Below are positions 1 through 5,658 of a stretch of 5,658 nucleotides of DNA, one piece after another (within the stretch, counting starts at the first letter, position 1; each line of letters starts with the position of its first letter). The translations under genes were made by a program, and so were the position numbers. The notes beneath the pieces are model-generated. The model made no database searches. It was not told the DNA's origin and saw only the letters and a program-made list of their open reading frames with translations. The DNA is taken from assembly GCA_947375085.1 (NCBI GenBank), contig CANCEQ010000206.1:1-5658 (forward strand), given 5' to 3'. The DNA is from Flavobacteriales bacterium. Its GTDB lineage: Bacteria > Bacteroidota > Bacteroidia > Flavobacteriales > Crocinitomicaceae.

Positions 1-53
1 TAACTTTGAGAAAATAAGGAAAAAGAAAGTAAGCAGAAGAAAATGAGTTTCAT
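1..53 (-). CDS. Exported protein, 5' end only (signal peptide)
   Basis: Reading leftward from an ATG at 53, the minus strand encodes MKLIFFCLLSFSLFSQS before the window ends, with no stop. One lysine, then a hydrophobic core, then a polar LFSQ-S boundary is the usual shape of a Sec signal peptide cleaved by signal peptidase I in flavobacteria, where signal peptides often end in (S/L)F(S/A)Q. The only cysteine (residue 7) lies inside the hydrophobic core, too early for a lipobox, so a lipoprotein is unlikely. The mature protein is outside the window and its function cannot be stated. The gene is divergent from the arginase gene, separated from it by 162 bases. Only 17 codons support the call, but their composition is strikingly signal-peptide-like for chance. 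Confidence 0.68.
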   Translation of the reverse strand, partial: MKLIFFCLLSFSLFSQS

Positions 54-215
54 AAGTATCTTGAATTGAGAGTGTCTTGAATTATATTTTTAAGCGAAAG
101 TAGTAATTTAACTTAAAATGTTTTGTATTTCCTTGACAATACTACTTAATCTGTCGATTTATCTCAACTTAAAATCATAAAAATATATTACTTTTGACAC
201 TACTATAATAGATAT
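54..215. other. Divergent intergenic region with duplicated blocks
   Basis: This 162-base spacer lies between the start of the leftward exported-protein gene and the rightward arginase gene, so it should hold promoters for both. It contains two direct repeats. TCTTGAATT occurs at 59-67 and 75-83 (16-base period). AACTTAAAAT followed by TTGACAnTACTA occurs at 110-144 and again at 166-205, with different spacing inside each copy. For the leftward gene the best -7-like match is TACTTTCG (95-102 on the minus strand), one base off the TAnnTTTG consensus, with no -33 partner, so that promoter stays unassigned. Confidence 0.6.
189..196 (+). promoter_or_regulatory. Bacteroidota -7 promoter box for the arginase-argS unit
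   Basis: TACTTTTG matches the Bacteroidota primary sigma -7 consensus TAnnTTTG exactly. It ends 19 bases before the arginase ATG, so transcription would start around 203-205 and leave a leader of about a dozen bases. No clear TTG or TTTG -33 element is seen at the usual distance of about 20 bases upstream, which lowers confidence in so AT-rich a region. A TTGACA (194-199) and a TATAAT (204-209) also occur here but are only four bases apart, so they cannot form a classical sigma-70 pair. Confidence 0.5.
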
Positions 216-1169
216 ATGCAAAAAGATATAGTTTTTTTAATCAATACTTCAGAAATTACAGCAGGTACAAGAGGGGCTTCTTTAGGTCCAGGTGCTGTAA
301 TGACAGCTGCAAGAAAGAATAATAAATTGTTTTTCGGAGACTATCCTGTTGAAGAAATCACTCCTGTGAATCATTTATTAGATACTACGACTTCTCATAA
401 ATTTGCGAAAAGAATTGATGGTTTAGTTTCTATTTATGAATCGTTGAATGATAAAATTTCAGGGATTTTAAAAGCAGGTAAATTTCCATTGGTAATCGCT
501 GGAGATCACGGTTCTGCAGGTGGAACGATTGCAGGAATCAAAGCAACTTATCCAGATAAAAGGTTGGGTGTAGTTTGGATTGATGCACACGCTGATTTGC
601 ATACTCCTTATACAACTCCTTCAGGTAATATTCATGGAATGCCTTTGGCAACTGCTTTAAGTGATGATAATTTAGAGTGTAAAATAAACGATGTTGAAAA
701 ACCAACAGCTGATTTATGGAATCGATTGAAATCAATTGGTGAAGTAGCTCCTAAAATTTTACCTCAAGATTTAGTTTTTATAGCTGTTAGAGATACAGAA
801 GAGCAAGAAAATGCTTTAATGGAAAGATTGTCTATTAAAAATTATAGGGTTGCTGAAGTAAATGAAAAAGGAACTGCTAAAGTGGTTTCTGAAATAGAGG
901 AAAGATTAAGTGCATGTGATTTAATTTATATTTCATTCGATGTTGATTCAATGGATCCTGAATTTACTTCTCACGGAACTGGTACTCCAGTAGATAATGG
1001 GTTAACTCCAAAAGAAGCACAAGAACTTTTAACAGCTTTTGCAGCAAATGATAAAACAGCTTGCATTGAATTTGTAGAGGTGAATCCTTGTTTGGATGAA
1101 AAAATTAATAAAATGGCTGAAGTAACAGCTGAATTAGTAGAGGTAGTAATTGATACTTTGAAAGCATAA
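216..1169 (+). CDS. rocF: Arginase-family ureohydrolase (probable arginase)
   Basis: This 317-residue cytosolic protein is of normal arginase length. Arginase hydrolyses L-arginine to ornithine and urea at a two-manganese site. All six metal ligands are visible: H98 (GDH), D123, H125 and D127 (DAHAD), D242 and D244 (SFDVD). Also present are GTRGASLGP near residues 17-25, SGNIHG (136-141), GTGTPV (254-259) and the EVNP motif (E288). SGN-HG and GTPV-GLT are typical of arginases rather than agmatinases or formimidoylglutamases. By my alignment to human arginase I, the catalytic H141 is kept as H140, but substrate ligand N130 is His (H129) and D183 is Glu (E195), so strict arginine specificity is not certain. 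The ATG at 216 follows a -7 box and gives the expected N-terminal beta strand. argS follows after 8 bases, probably co-transcribed. The ureohydrolase family is certain; arginase is the best specific call. Confidence 0.87.
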   Translation: MQKDIVFLINTSEITAGTRGASLGPGAVMTAARKNNKLFFGDYPVEEITPVNHLLDTTTSHKFAKRIDGLVSIYESLNDKISGILKAGKFPLVIAGDHGSAGGTIAGIKATYPDKRLGVVWIDAHADLHTPYTTPSGNIHGMPLATALSDDNLECKINDVEKPTADLWNRLKSIGEVAPKILPQDLVFIAVRDTEEQENALMERLSIKNYRVAEVNEKGTAKVVSEIEERLSACDLIYISFDVDSMDPEFTSHGTGTPVDNGLTPKEAQELLTAFAANDKTACIEFVEVNPCLDEKINKMAEVTAELVEVVIDTLKA

Positions 1170-1177
1170 TACAAAGA

Positions 1178-3073
1178 ATGGAAAGTCAAATTAAACAGAT
1201 ATTAGTAGAGAATTCTGAAGCATTATTCGGGACAGCAATTGATACAAAAATTATTCAATTTCAAAAAACGAGAAAAGAAGTTGAGGGAGATTTAACATTG
1301 GTTATTTTTCCATTTGTGAAAGCATTGCGTTGTTCTCCTGAAGAAGCGGGGAATAAAATAGGTTCTTTTATCCAAGAGAAATTACCTTTTATTTCTCATT
1401 ATAATGTGGTAAGCGGATTTCTAAACTTTGTAATCTCAAATGATTATTGGCTTTCTGAATTAGATAAAATAAATACTAATTCAACTTTTGGTTTTGAATC
1501 TCCAAATTCGAAACCGACGATAATGGTTGAATATTCTTCTCCTAATACGAATAAACCGTTGCATTTAGGGCATTTAAGAAATAACTTTTTAGGTTATTCT
1601 GTGGCTGAAATTTTAAAAGCAAACGGACATAAAGTCGTTAAATCTCAAATTATTAACGACCGTGGAATTCATATTTGTAAAAGTATGTTGGCTTGGGAGA
1701 AATTTTCACCTTTAAATGATAAAGGGGAGAGAGAGACTCCGCAAAATACAGGTTTGAAGGGAGATAAATTGGTTGGTAAGTATTACGTTGAATTTGATAA
1801 ACAATTTAATGCAGAAGCCAAATCAATTATCGAACAATGGGAAAAAGGAGATACTGCCGATTTTTCTGAAAAAACGGTAGCTGAATTCGTTCGTTTAACT
1901 GAATCAAAGGTTGGAAAAGACGAAAAAGCGATAAAAGGAATTGATGATAAAATCAAAGATTTAGCTAAAAATGAAACGAACCTTTTGTGTGAAGCGAAAG
2001 ATATGTTAGTGAAATGGGAAGCTAGAGATCCTCAAGTGTATTTACTTTGGTCAACGATGAATAGTTGGGTGTACGAAGGTTTTGCTTCTACCTACAAAAG
2101 TATGGGGGTTGATTTTGATAAATTATACTACGAATCTGAAACGTTTGTTTTAGGGAAAGATATTGTGATCGAGGGACTTGAAAAAGGAGTTTTTTTCAAA
2201 AAAGAAGATGGTTCTGTTTGGATAGATTTAACTTCTGATGGTTTAGACGAAAAATTATTACTTCGTTCGGATGGAACTACGGTGTACATGACACAAGATG
2301 TTGGTACAGCTGTTGACCGTTATAACGATTTTCCAGATTTAAGCGGTATGATTTATACTGTTGGAAATGAGCAAGATTACCATTTTAAAGTTCTTTTCTT
2401 GATCTTGAAAAAATTAGGTTATTCTTGGGCTGATAATTGTTCACATTTGTCTTATGGAATGGTTGATTTACCTTCAGGAAAAATGAAATCTCGTGAGGGA
2501 ACAGTTGTTGATGCGGATGATTTAATGGCTGAAGTTGTTCAAAGTGCTAAAGAAATGACACAAGAGCGTGGTTATTTAGAGGGAATGACAGAAGCTGATA
2601 AAGAAGATTTGTTCCATTTAATTGGAATGGGGGGATTGAAGTATTACTTATTAAAAGTTGACCCTAAAAAACGAATGATGTTCGATCCAGCTGAATCGAT
2701 TGAATTAAATGGAAACACTGGACCTTTTATTCAATATGCACACGCTCGTATCAAGTCATTATTGGCAAAAGGTGGCGAAACTAAAGCATTAAATGCAAAA
2801 GAATTAGCAGCGGCAGAGAAAGAAGTTATTAAGTTATTAGTGGAATATCCTTCGATTATTCAAGAAGCAGGAAGAGAATTGTCTCCGGCTGTTATTTGTA
2901 ACTACATTTTCGAATTAGTAAAATTGTACAACCAGTTTTATCAAAATATTCCAATCTTAATTGAAGAGAACGAGGAATTGAAAAACATGCGTTTGGTTTT
3001 AAGTAAAAACATTGCCAAAGTAATTGTTTCTTCAATGAGTTTGTTAGGTGTGAGAGTTCCAGAAAGAATGTAG
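1178..3073 (+). CDS. argS: Arginyl-tRNA synthetase (class I), enlarged
   Basis: ArgS charges tRNA-Arg with arginine using ATP, in the cytosol. Domains in order: N-terminal tRNA-binding Add1 domain (about 1-85, with EGDLTL at 36-41); class I catalytic core with SPNTNKPLHLGHLRN (121-135), where HLGH is the HIGH motif; INDRG (159-163); YMTQD (370-374); the KMSKS-equivalent KMKSREG (435-441); and the C-terminal DALR anticodon-binding helical domain (about 515-631, starting near GPFIQYAHAR) ending in LLGVRVPERM. At 631 residues it is longer than most bacterial ArgS proteins (about 550-600). The excess seems to be a charged, lysine/glutamate-rich stretch around residues 208-272, before the conserved WEARDP. 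The ATG at 1178 is 8 bases after the arginase stop, with no strong ribosome-binding site, which is normal in this phylum. The reading frame is intact and every catalytic signature is present, so it should be functional. Confidence 0.98.
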   Translation: MESQIKQILVENSEALFGTAIDTKIIQFQKTRKEVEGDLTLVIFPFVKALRCSPEEAGNKIGSFIQEKLPFISHYNVVSGFLNFVISNDYWLSELDKINTNSTFGFESPNSKPTIMVEYSSPNTNKPLHLGHLRNNFLGYSVAEILKANGHKVVKSQIINDRGIHICKSMLAWEKFSPLNDKGERETPQNTGLKGDKLVGKYYVEFDKQFNAEAKSIIEQWEKGDTADFSEKTVAEFVRLTESKVGKDEKAIKGIDDKIKDLAKNETNLLCEAKDMLVKWEARDPQVYLLWSTMNSWVYEGFASTYKSMGVDFDKLYYESETFVLGKDIVIEGLEKGVFFKKEDGSVWIDLTSDGLDEKLLLRSDGTTVYMTQDVGTAVDRYNDFPDLSGMIYTVGNEQDYHFKVLFLILKKLGYSWADNCSHLSYGMVDLPSGKMKSREGTVVDADDLMAEVVQSAKEMTQERGYLEGMTEADKEDLFHLIGMGGLKYYLLKVDPKKRMMFDPAESIELNGNTGPFIQYAHARIKSLLAKGGETKALNAKELAAAEKEVIKLLVEYPSIIQEAGRELSPAVICNYIFELVKLYNQFYQNIPILIEENEELKNMRLVLSKNIAKVIVSSMSLLGVRVPERM

Positions 3074-3082
3074 CTTCGGTAC

Positions 3083-3111
3083 AAAATTGGTCCCGTAGGG
3101 ACGTAATTTTT
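3083..3111 (+). terminator. Stem-loop with T run after argS; REP-like palindrome
   Basis: AAAATT (3083-3088) pairs with AATTTT (3105-3110), and inside it GTCCC (3090-3094) pairs with GGGAC (3098-3102) around a GTA loop, leaving a small G/GT internal loop. Five T residues end the structure (3107-3111). It begins 9 bases after the argS stop, so it could be an intrinsic terminator. Because the outer stem is A-rich on the left, it could also act on leftward transcripts from the DUF58 gene. The GC-rich core GTCCCGTAGGGAC stands out from its AT-rich surroundings and resembles a palindrome I recall as dispersed in Bacteroidota intergenic regions. That recollection is unchecked. Confidence 0.6.
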
Positions 3112-3136
3112 ACTCAGCCGCATTCATTTAGTTCAT

Positions 3137-3162
3137 ACCTTGGTTACATTGCCAATGTAGGT
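3137..3162. repeat. Second intergenic hairpin, two alternative foldings
   Basis: This segment can fold in two mutually exclusive ways. TACATT (3145-3150) can pair with AATGTA (3154-3159) around a GCC loop. Alternatively TTGG (3140-3143) can pair with CCAA (3152-3155), with ACCT (3137-3140) and AGGT (3159-3162) near the outside. No T run follows on either strand, so it is not a standard terminator. It lies 26 bases from the GTCCC hairpin, and both may belong to a single mobile or dispersed intergenic repeat spanning roughly 3075-3163. Confidence 0.4.
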
Positions 3163-3251
3163 TTTGATGTTTTTAAATGATTGTTATTAAATTGTTTGGA
3201 AGTCAATCTGTTATTTAGTTGGAATAGAAGAATAGAACAGGAAACGTATAA

Positions 3252-4172
3252 TCAAAATAACTTCCCTCTTTTCAGGAGATATTGTAGTAATATTTGATTG
3301 TATCCTTCGTTTATATCAGCAGGCATAAAATCGATTTGGTAGGAAGTACAACGAAGTTTAAGTTCGTTGAAGTATTTTCCTATTGACTCTGTGTATTGTT
3401 CTTTGATTTGAGCGGGTTGTAGTTTCATTCGTTCACCAGTTTCCATATCCACTAACGTGTAAGGTCTGTTTTCTAAATTGAAATCTACTTCCATTTTCTT
3501 GTCAACAACATGAAAAACAATGACTTCATGTTTATTGTGTTTTAAGTGTTGTAAGGCTTGAAAAAACTCATCAGAGCGTGTTGGGTCGTCCAATAAATCT
3601 GAAAAAATAATCACCAAACTTCTTTTGTGACTTAATTCAGCAATATCGTGTAAAGCTTGAATGGCATTGGTGGTTTTCTTTGTTTCCTCCGAATACTCAT
3701 TCATTCTTTTTTCTAATTCACTGTATAAATAACGGTGATGAAGAATTGAAGATTTAGCTTCTGTATGTAATTCTAATTTTTCAGAGAATAAAGAAATTCC
3801 GACAGCATCTCTTTGCTTTTTTAGAAGTTCAATCAACGAAGCAGCAGAATAAATTGAAAATTCTAATTTATTCAGTTCTTTTCCTTTTGGAAAAAGCATT
3901 GAACTAGAGCAATCGATTACAATTTGACAACGAAGATTAGTTTCTTCTTCATACTTTTTAGTGAAGAATTTTCCGCTTCTTGCATAGAGTTTCCAGTCAA
4001 TATGTCGAGTTGATTCGCCAGCATTGTATAAACGATGTTCAGCAAATTCGACCGAAAATCCATGAAAAGGACTTTTGTGCATACCGGTAATAAAACCTTC
4101 AACAACTTGTTTTGCAAGAAGTTCAAGATTCCCGAATTGCGCTAATTTCAATCGATTTATTTCATTGCTCAT
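3252..4172 (-). CDS. DUF58 family protein with vWA-like metal site
   Basis: This 306-residue soluble protein carries the DUF58 hallmark between residues 38 and 77: GFSVEFAEHRLYNAGE, then RHIDWKLYAR and KKYEEE. A von Willebrand A-like fold follows, with a MIDAS metal motif D87-C-S89-S-S91 at the end of a beta strand, a TTNA segment (167-170) and FSD (190-192) at a later strand. DUF58 proteins usually sit beside a MoxR AAA ATPase and Bat/vWA membrane proteins and are thought to help chaperone or assemble envelope or metal-dependent complexes; the biochemical role is not settled. None of those partners is visible here: argS is convergent downstream and a MutS-like gene is divergent upstream. I chose the ATG at 4172 (MSNEINRLK) because family members begin about there. 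The frame stays open to a GTG at 4271, but that adds a hydrophobic, intergenic-looking stretch and overlaps a repeat arm. No convincing promoter or terminator was found. Confidence 0.9.
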   Translation of the reverse strand: MSNEINRLKLAQFGNLELLAKQVVEGFITGMHKSPFHGFSVEFAEHRLYNAGESTRHIDWKLYARSGKFFTKKYEEETNLRCQIVIDCSSSMLFPKGKELNKLEFSIYSAASLIELLKKQRDAVGISLFSEKLELHTEAKSSILHHRYLYSELEKRMNEYSEETKKTTNAIQALHDIAELSHKRSLVIIFSDLLDDPTRSDEFFQALQHLKHNKHEVIVFHVVDKKMEVDFNLENRPYTLVDMETGERMKLQPAQIKEQYTESIGKYFNELKLRCTSYQIDFMPADINEGYNQILLQYLLKRGKLF

Positions 4173-4262
4173 AGGGATAAAGTTAGAAAAAAAGAGAAAA
4201 TAATAGAGACAAATATTTGTAAAATTAATTTTAAAGATTAATATCTTCAATGCTTTTAAATG

Positions 4263-4434
4263 TTTTAACACAAAAGCTCATAAAAGGAAGCATCAAAAGA
4301 TAAACAAAGTATAGTTTTAATTTAATTTTTCTTTTACAGAACAGCATCTCAGTTTAACTTCTTAAGTCATACTTATTCTTTCTAATACAATACCTAAAAC
4401 TTTTGTGTTTCTTTTGTTGTCTTTTGTGTTCAAA
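4263..4434. repeat. Imperfect inverted-repeat element built of CAAAAG units
   Basis: TTTTAACACAAAAG (4263-4276) recurs as an inverted copy, CTTTTGTGTTCAAA (4421-4434), with 13 of 14 positions matching. Inward from the ends, each arm carries further short units. The left arm has TCATAAAAG, CATCAAAAG and AAACAAAG. The right arm has CTTTTGTGTT (4400-4409), CTTTTGTTGT (4411-4420) and CTTTTGTGTT (4421-4430), i.e. three near-tandem copies of about 10 bases. The arms are roughly 35-45 bases each and the span is 172 bases. No open reading frame lies inside and no target-site duplication was recognised. It could be a MITE-like element, a dispersed intergenic repeat or a cluster of binding sites. Confidence 0.5.
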
Positions 4435-4504
4435 TTATTATTCAATTTTAGCAGAAATTAACATGAAACAAAATCATTTCATCAATAAACAATCTTAAAT
4501 TAAT

Positions 4505-4512
4505 TAGCTTTG
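4505..4512 (+). promoter_or_regulatory. Bacteroidota -7 promoter box for the MutS-like gene
   Basis: TAGCTTTG matches TAnnTTTG exactly and ends 16 bases before the GTG start. A transcript would begin near 4519-4521 and have a leader of about ten bases, the same geometry as in front of the arginase gene. No TTG or TTTG -33 element stands out near 4480-4486, so this is a half-match supported mainly by its position. Confidence 0.5.
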
Positions 4513-4528
4513 AAAAAAAATATAAAAA

Positions 4529-5658
4529 GTGGAAATTAAAACATATTATACCAATCGAATTACCGAACTAAATCAAGAGTTAAAAGGCGTTCAATCTAAA
4601 TATAGATTATTTACTTTTTTAAGATTATTATTTTTTCTTCTCGCAGGGAATTCCTTTTTTGTTTTTTGGGGTTCGATTTTATTACTTCCTTCATTTGTGC
4701 TTTTCTTTGGATTATTTCTGTATGTTGTTCATTTATCGGTAGATGCGAAATATAAAAGAGATAAAACCTTGGCTCTAATTTCGATTAATGAAAATGAATT
4801 AAGAGTAATTGAAGGAGATTGGTCCATGTTTGAAGATGGTTCAGAATTTAGAGATGGAAAGCACCCGTTCACTTTGGATATGGATATTTTTGGTAAAAAA
4901 AGTGTCTTTCAATTACTAAATAGAACGGTTTCTTTACAAGGAAAAGAAAAATTGGCTCAAACGTTAGCTGAAGGTTCATCAACAATTGAATTGAATTCTA
5001 TTTGTATAACCGATTTAGCTGATGAAATTACTTGGTGTCAGGAATTTATGTCTGAAGGATTGGTTCGAAAAGGGGAAAAACAGGCTTCTCTAAAAGATTT
5101 GTCGAAATTAGATATTCAGTTATCATCGACGTTTAAGTTTTTACGATTTTTTCTGCCAATAGTCGCATTTTCTTCTATCGTTTTATTGTCTATAGGAATT
5201 ATTAGTGGTTCTATTTTTACTGCAATTTTAGCGGTTAATTTGGCAATTGTAGCTCAAGGATTGAAGCGAACGAATTCAGTTGCAAATACTTTAACAAATC
5301 AATCGGAGAGAGTTAAAGTGATTTTGAAGCAATTGGAATTGTACTGTAATTTAAAAGTGAAGAATCAGTTGTTTAAGAAGGAGCAAGACGAATTATTAAA
5401 TGAAGGGACAGGTGTTTTACACGAAGTCAAAGAGTTAGATCAAATAATGGGAAGGTTCGATGTCAGAATTAACTTTTTAGTTGGGATTTTATTGAACTTT
5501 TTAATGGCTTGGGATTTTCAAATTGTAACTCAATTAAAAAAATGGTTGGATAAGAATGCAAATCAAATCCAAAATTGGGAGAATAGATTGGCTGAAATTG
5601 AAGTTTGGATTTCAGGAGCAATCTATAAATACAATCATCCAAATTCTACTTTTTCAAC
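4529..5658 (+). CDS. Membrane MutS-like protein, 3' end missing
   Basis: The frame is open for 376 codons to the window edge. It starts at GTG 4529, two codons after an in-frame TAA (4523-4525). The first ATG in frame is at residue 100 and would delete the first membrane segments, so GTG is preferred. Residues 29-68 form a hydrophobic pair of helices, as do 204-243, giving four predicted membrane segments. MutS core features are IFGKKSVFQLLNRTVSLQGK (120-139, start of the clamp/lever domain), then the helical lever with NFLMAWDFQ (323-331) and LKKWL (336-340), and AIYKYNHPNSTF (364-375), which in this family sits just before the ATPase domain. The Walker A motif should therefore lie just beyond the edge. 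Mismatch-recognition and connector domains of canonical MutS are absent from the N-terminus, so a role in ordinary mismatch repair is doubtful. It resembles the membrane MutS-like ATPases of Bacteroidota, whose function is unknown to me. Confidence 0.83.
   Translation, partial: MEIKTYYTNRITELNQELKGVQSKYRLFTFLRLLFFLLAGNSFFVFWGSILLLPSFVLFFGLFLYVVHLSVDAKYKRDKTLALISINENELRVIEGDWSMFEDGSEFRDGKHPFTLDMDIFGKKSVFQLLNRTVSLQGKEKLAQTLAEGSSTIELNSICITDLADEITWCQEFMSEGLVRKGEKQASLKDLSKLDIQLSSTFKFLRFFLPIVAFSSIVLLSIGIISGSIFTAILAVNLAIVAQGLKRTNSVANTLTNQSERVKVILKQLELYCNLKVKNQLFKKEQDELLNEGTGVLHEVKELDQIMGRFDVRINFLVGILLNFLMAWDFQIVTQLKKWLDKNANQIQNWENRLAEIEVWISGAIYKYNHPNSTFS

Larger units (their letters stand above)
4173..4528. 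other. Non-coding divergent region, 356 bases
   Basis: This very AT-rich spacer separates the leftward DUF58 gene from the rightward MutS-like gene and should carry promoters for both. I see no supportable small gene in either direction. It holds an inverted-repeat element (4263-4434), a small palindrome CAAATATTTG (4210-4219), a short inverted repeat AAGAT-TAAT-ATCTT (4234-4247) and, close to the MutS-like start, a perfect -7 box. Its middle (about 4315-4395) has no structure that I can identify. Confidence 0.6.

Noticed and set aside
1..8. TAACTTTG, an exact match to the -7 promoter box on the plus strand
   Set aside because: It lies within the coding start of the minus-strand signal-peptide gene, with no plus-strand gene near enough; the only nearby ATG (43) opens an 8-codon frame.
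194..209. TTGACA and TATAAT as a sigma-70 type promoter
   Set aside because: The two hexamers are only 4 bases apart and TATAAT is 6 bases from the start codon, so they cannot work as -35 and -10 elements.
538..735. Minus-strand open frame of 65 codons inside the arginase gene
   Set aside because: It lies entirely opposite a strongly conserved enzyme gene, encodes no recognisable motif and has no promoter.
2941..3123. Minus-strand open frame of 60 codons across the argS 3' end and the GTCCC hairpin
   Set aside because: It overlaps the conserved DALR domain coding region, and its start lies in the intergenic repeat, so it is probably a spurious frame created by that repeat.
3208..3240. CTGTT...AACAG inverted repeat as a terminator for the DUF58 gene
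   Set aside because: The stem is only 5 pairs with a 23-base loop and no T run follows on the minus strand.
3917..4126. Minus-strand open frame of 69 codons within the DUF58 gene
   Set aside because: It is an alternative frame inside a conserved gene, without family motifs or independent start signals.
4210..4217. AATATTTG on the minus strand as a -7 box for the DUF58 gene
   Set aside because: It differs from TAnnTTTG at the first base, is part of a chance-prone palindrome, and has no -33 element at a usable distance.
4173..4271. 33-residue N-terminal extension of the DUF58 protein from a GTG at 4271
   Set aside because: The extension is hydrophobic and lysine/phenylalanine-rich as translated AT-rich spacer tends to be, overlaps a repeat arm, and family members start near MSNEINRLK at 4172.

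Overview
This AT-rich window looks chromosomal and comes from the Bacteroidota, most likely the Flavobacteriia. Four things point there: exact matches to the Bacteroidota -7 promoter box (TAnnTTTG) upstream of two genes, no clear Shine-Dalgarno sequences, an ArgS of Bacteroidota type (KMKSREG signature, C-terminal VPERM), and a typical flavobacterial signal peptide ending LFSQ on a gene cut by the left edge. No species can be named from this.

Layout. (1) Positions 1-53, minus strand: the first 17 codons of an exported protein that runs off the left edge. (2) Positions 54-215: a divergent intergenic region with a degenerate duplicated promoter-like block and a good -7 box just before the next gene. 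(3) Positions 216-3073, plus strand: a tight two-gene unit, an arginase-family ureohydrolase followed 8 bases later by arginyl-tRNA synthetase (argS). (4) Positions 3074-3251: a convergent intergenic region with two hairpins. The first (GTCCC-GTA-GGGAC, flanked by AAAATT/AATTTT and a T run) probably ends argS transcription and also looks like a dispersed Bacteroidota repeat. (5) Positions 3252-4172, minus strand: a DUF58 protein with a von Willebrand A-like metal site, without its usual MoxR/Bat partners in view. (6) Positions 4173-4528: a 356-base non-coding divergent region holding an imperfect inverted-repeat element of about 170 bases and a -7 box. (7) Position 4529 to the right edge, plus strand: a GTG-started MutS-like protein with four predicted membrane segments, cut before its ATPase domain.

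How the genes fit together. Arginase consumes free arginine and ArgS loads it onto tRNA, so the two co-directional genes share a substrate. Whether they are functionally coupled is inference. DUF58 and the MutS-like gene are divergent and could share a regulatory region, but nothing in the sequence shows a common pathway. I see no RNA genes, CRISPR array, transposase or phage genes. Most of the window is ordinary core-genome content. The more interesting parts are the membrane MutS-like protein, the altered substrate pocket of the arginase, the enlarged ArgS and the two intergenic repeat structures.
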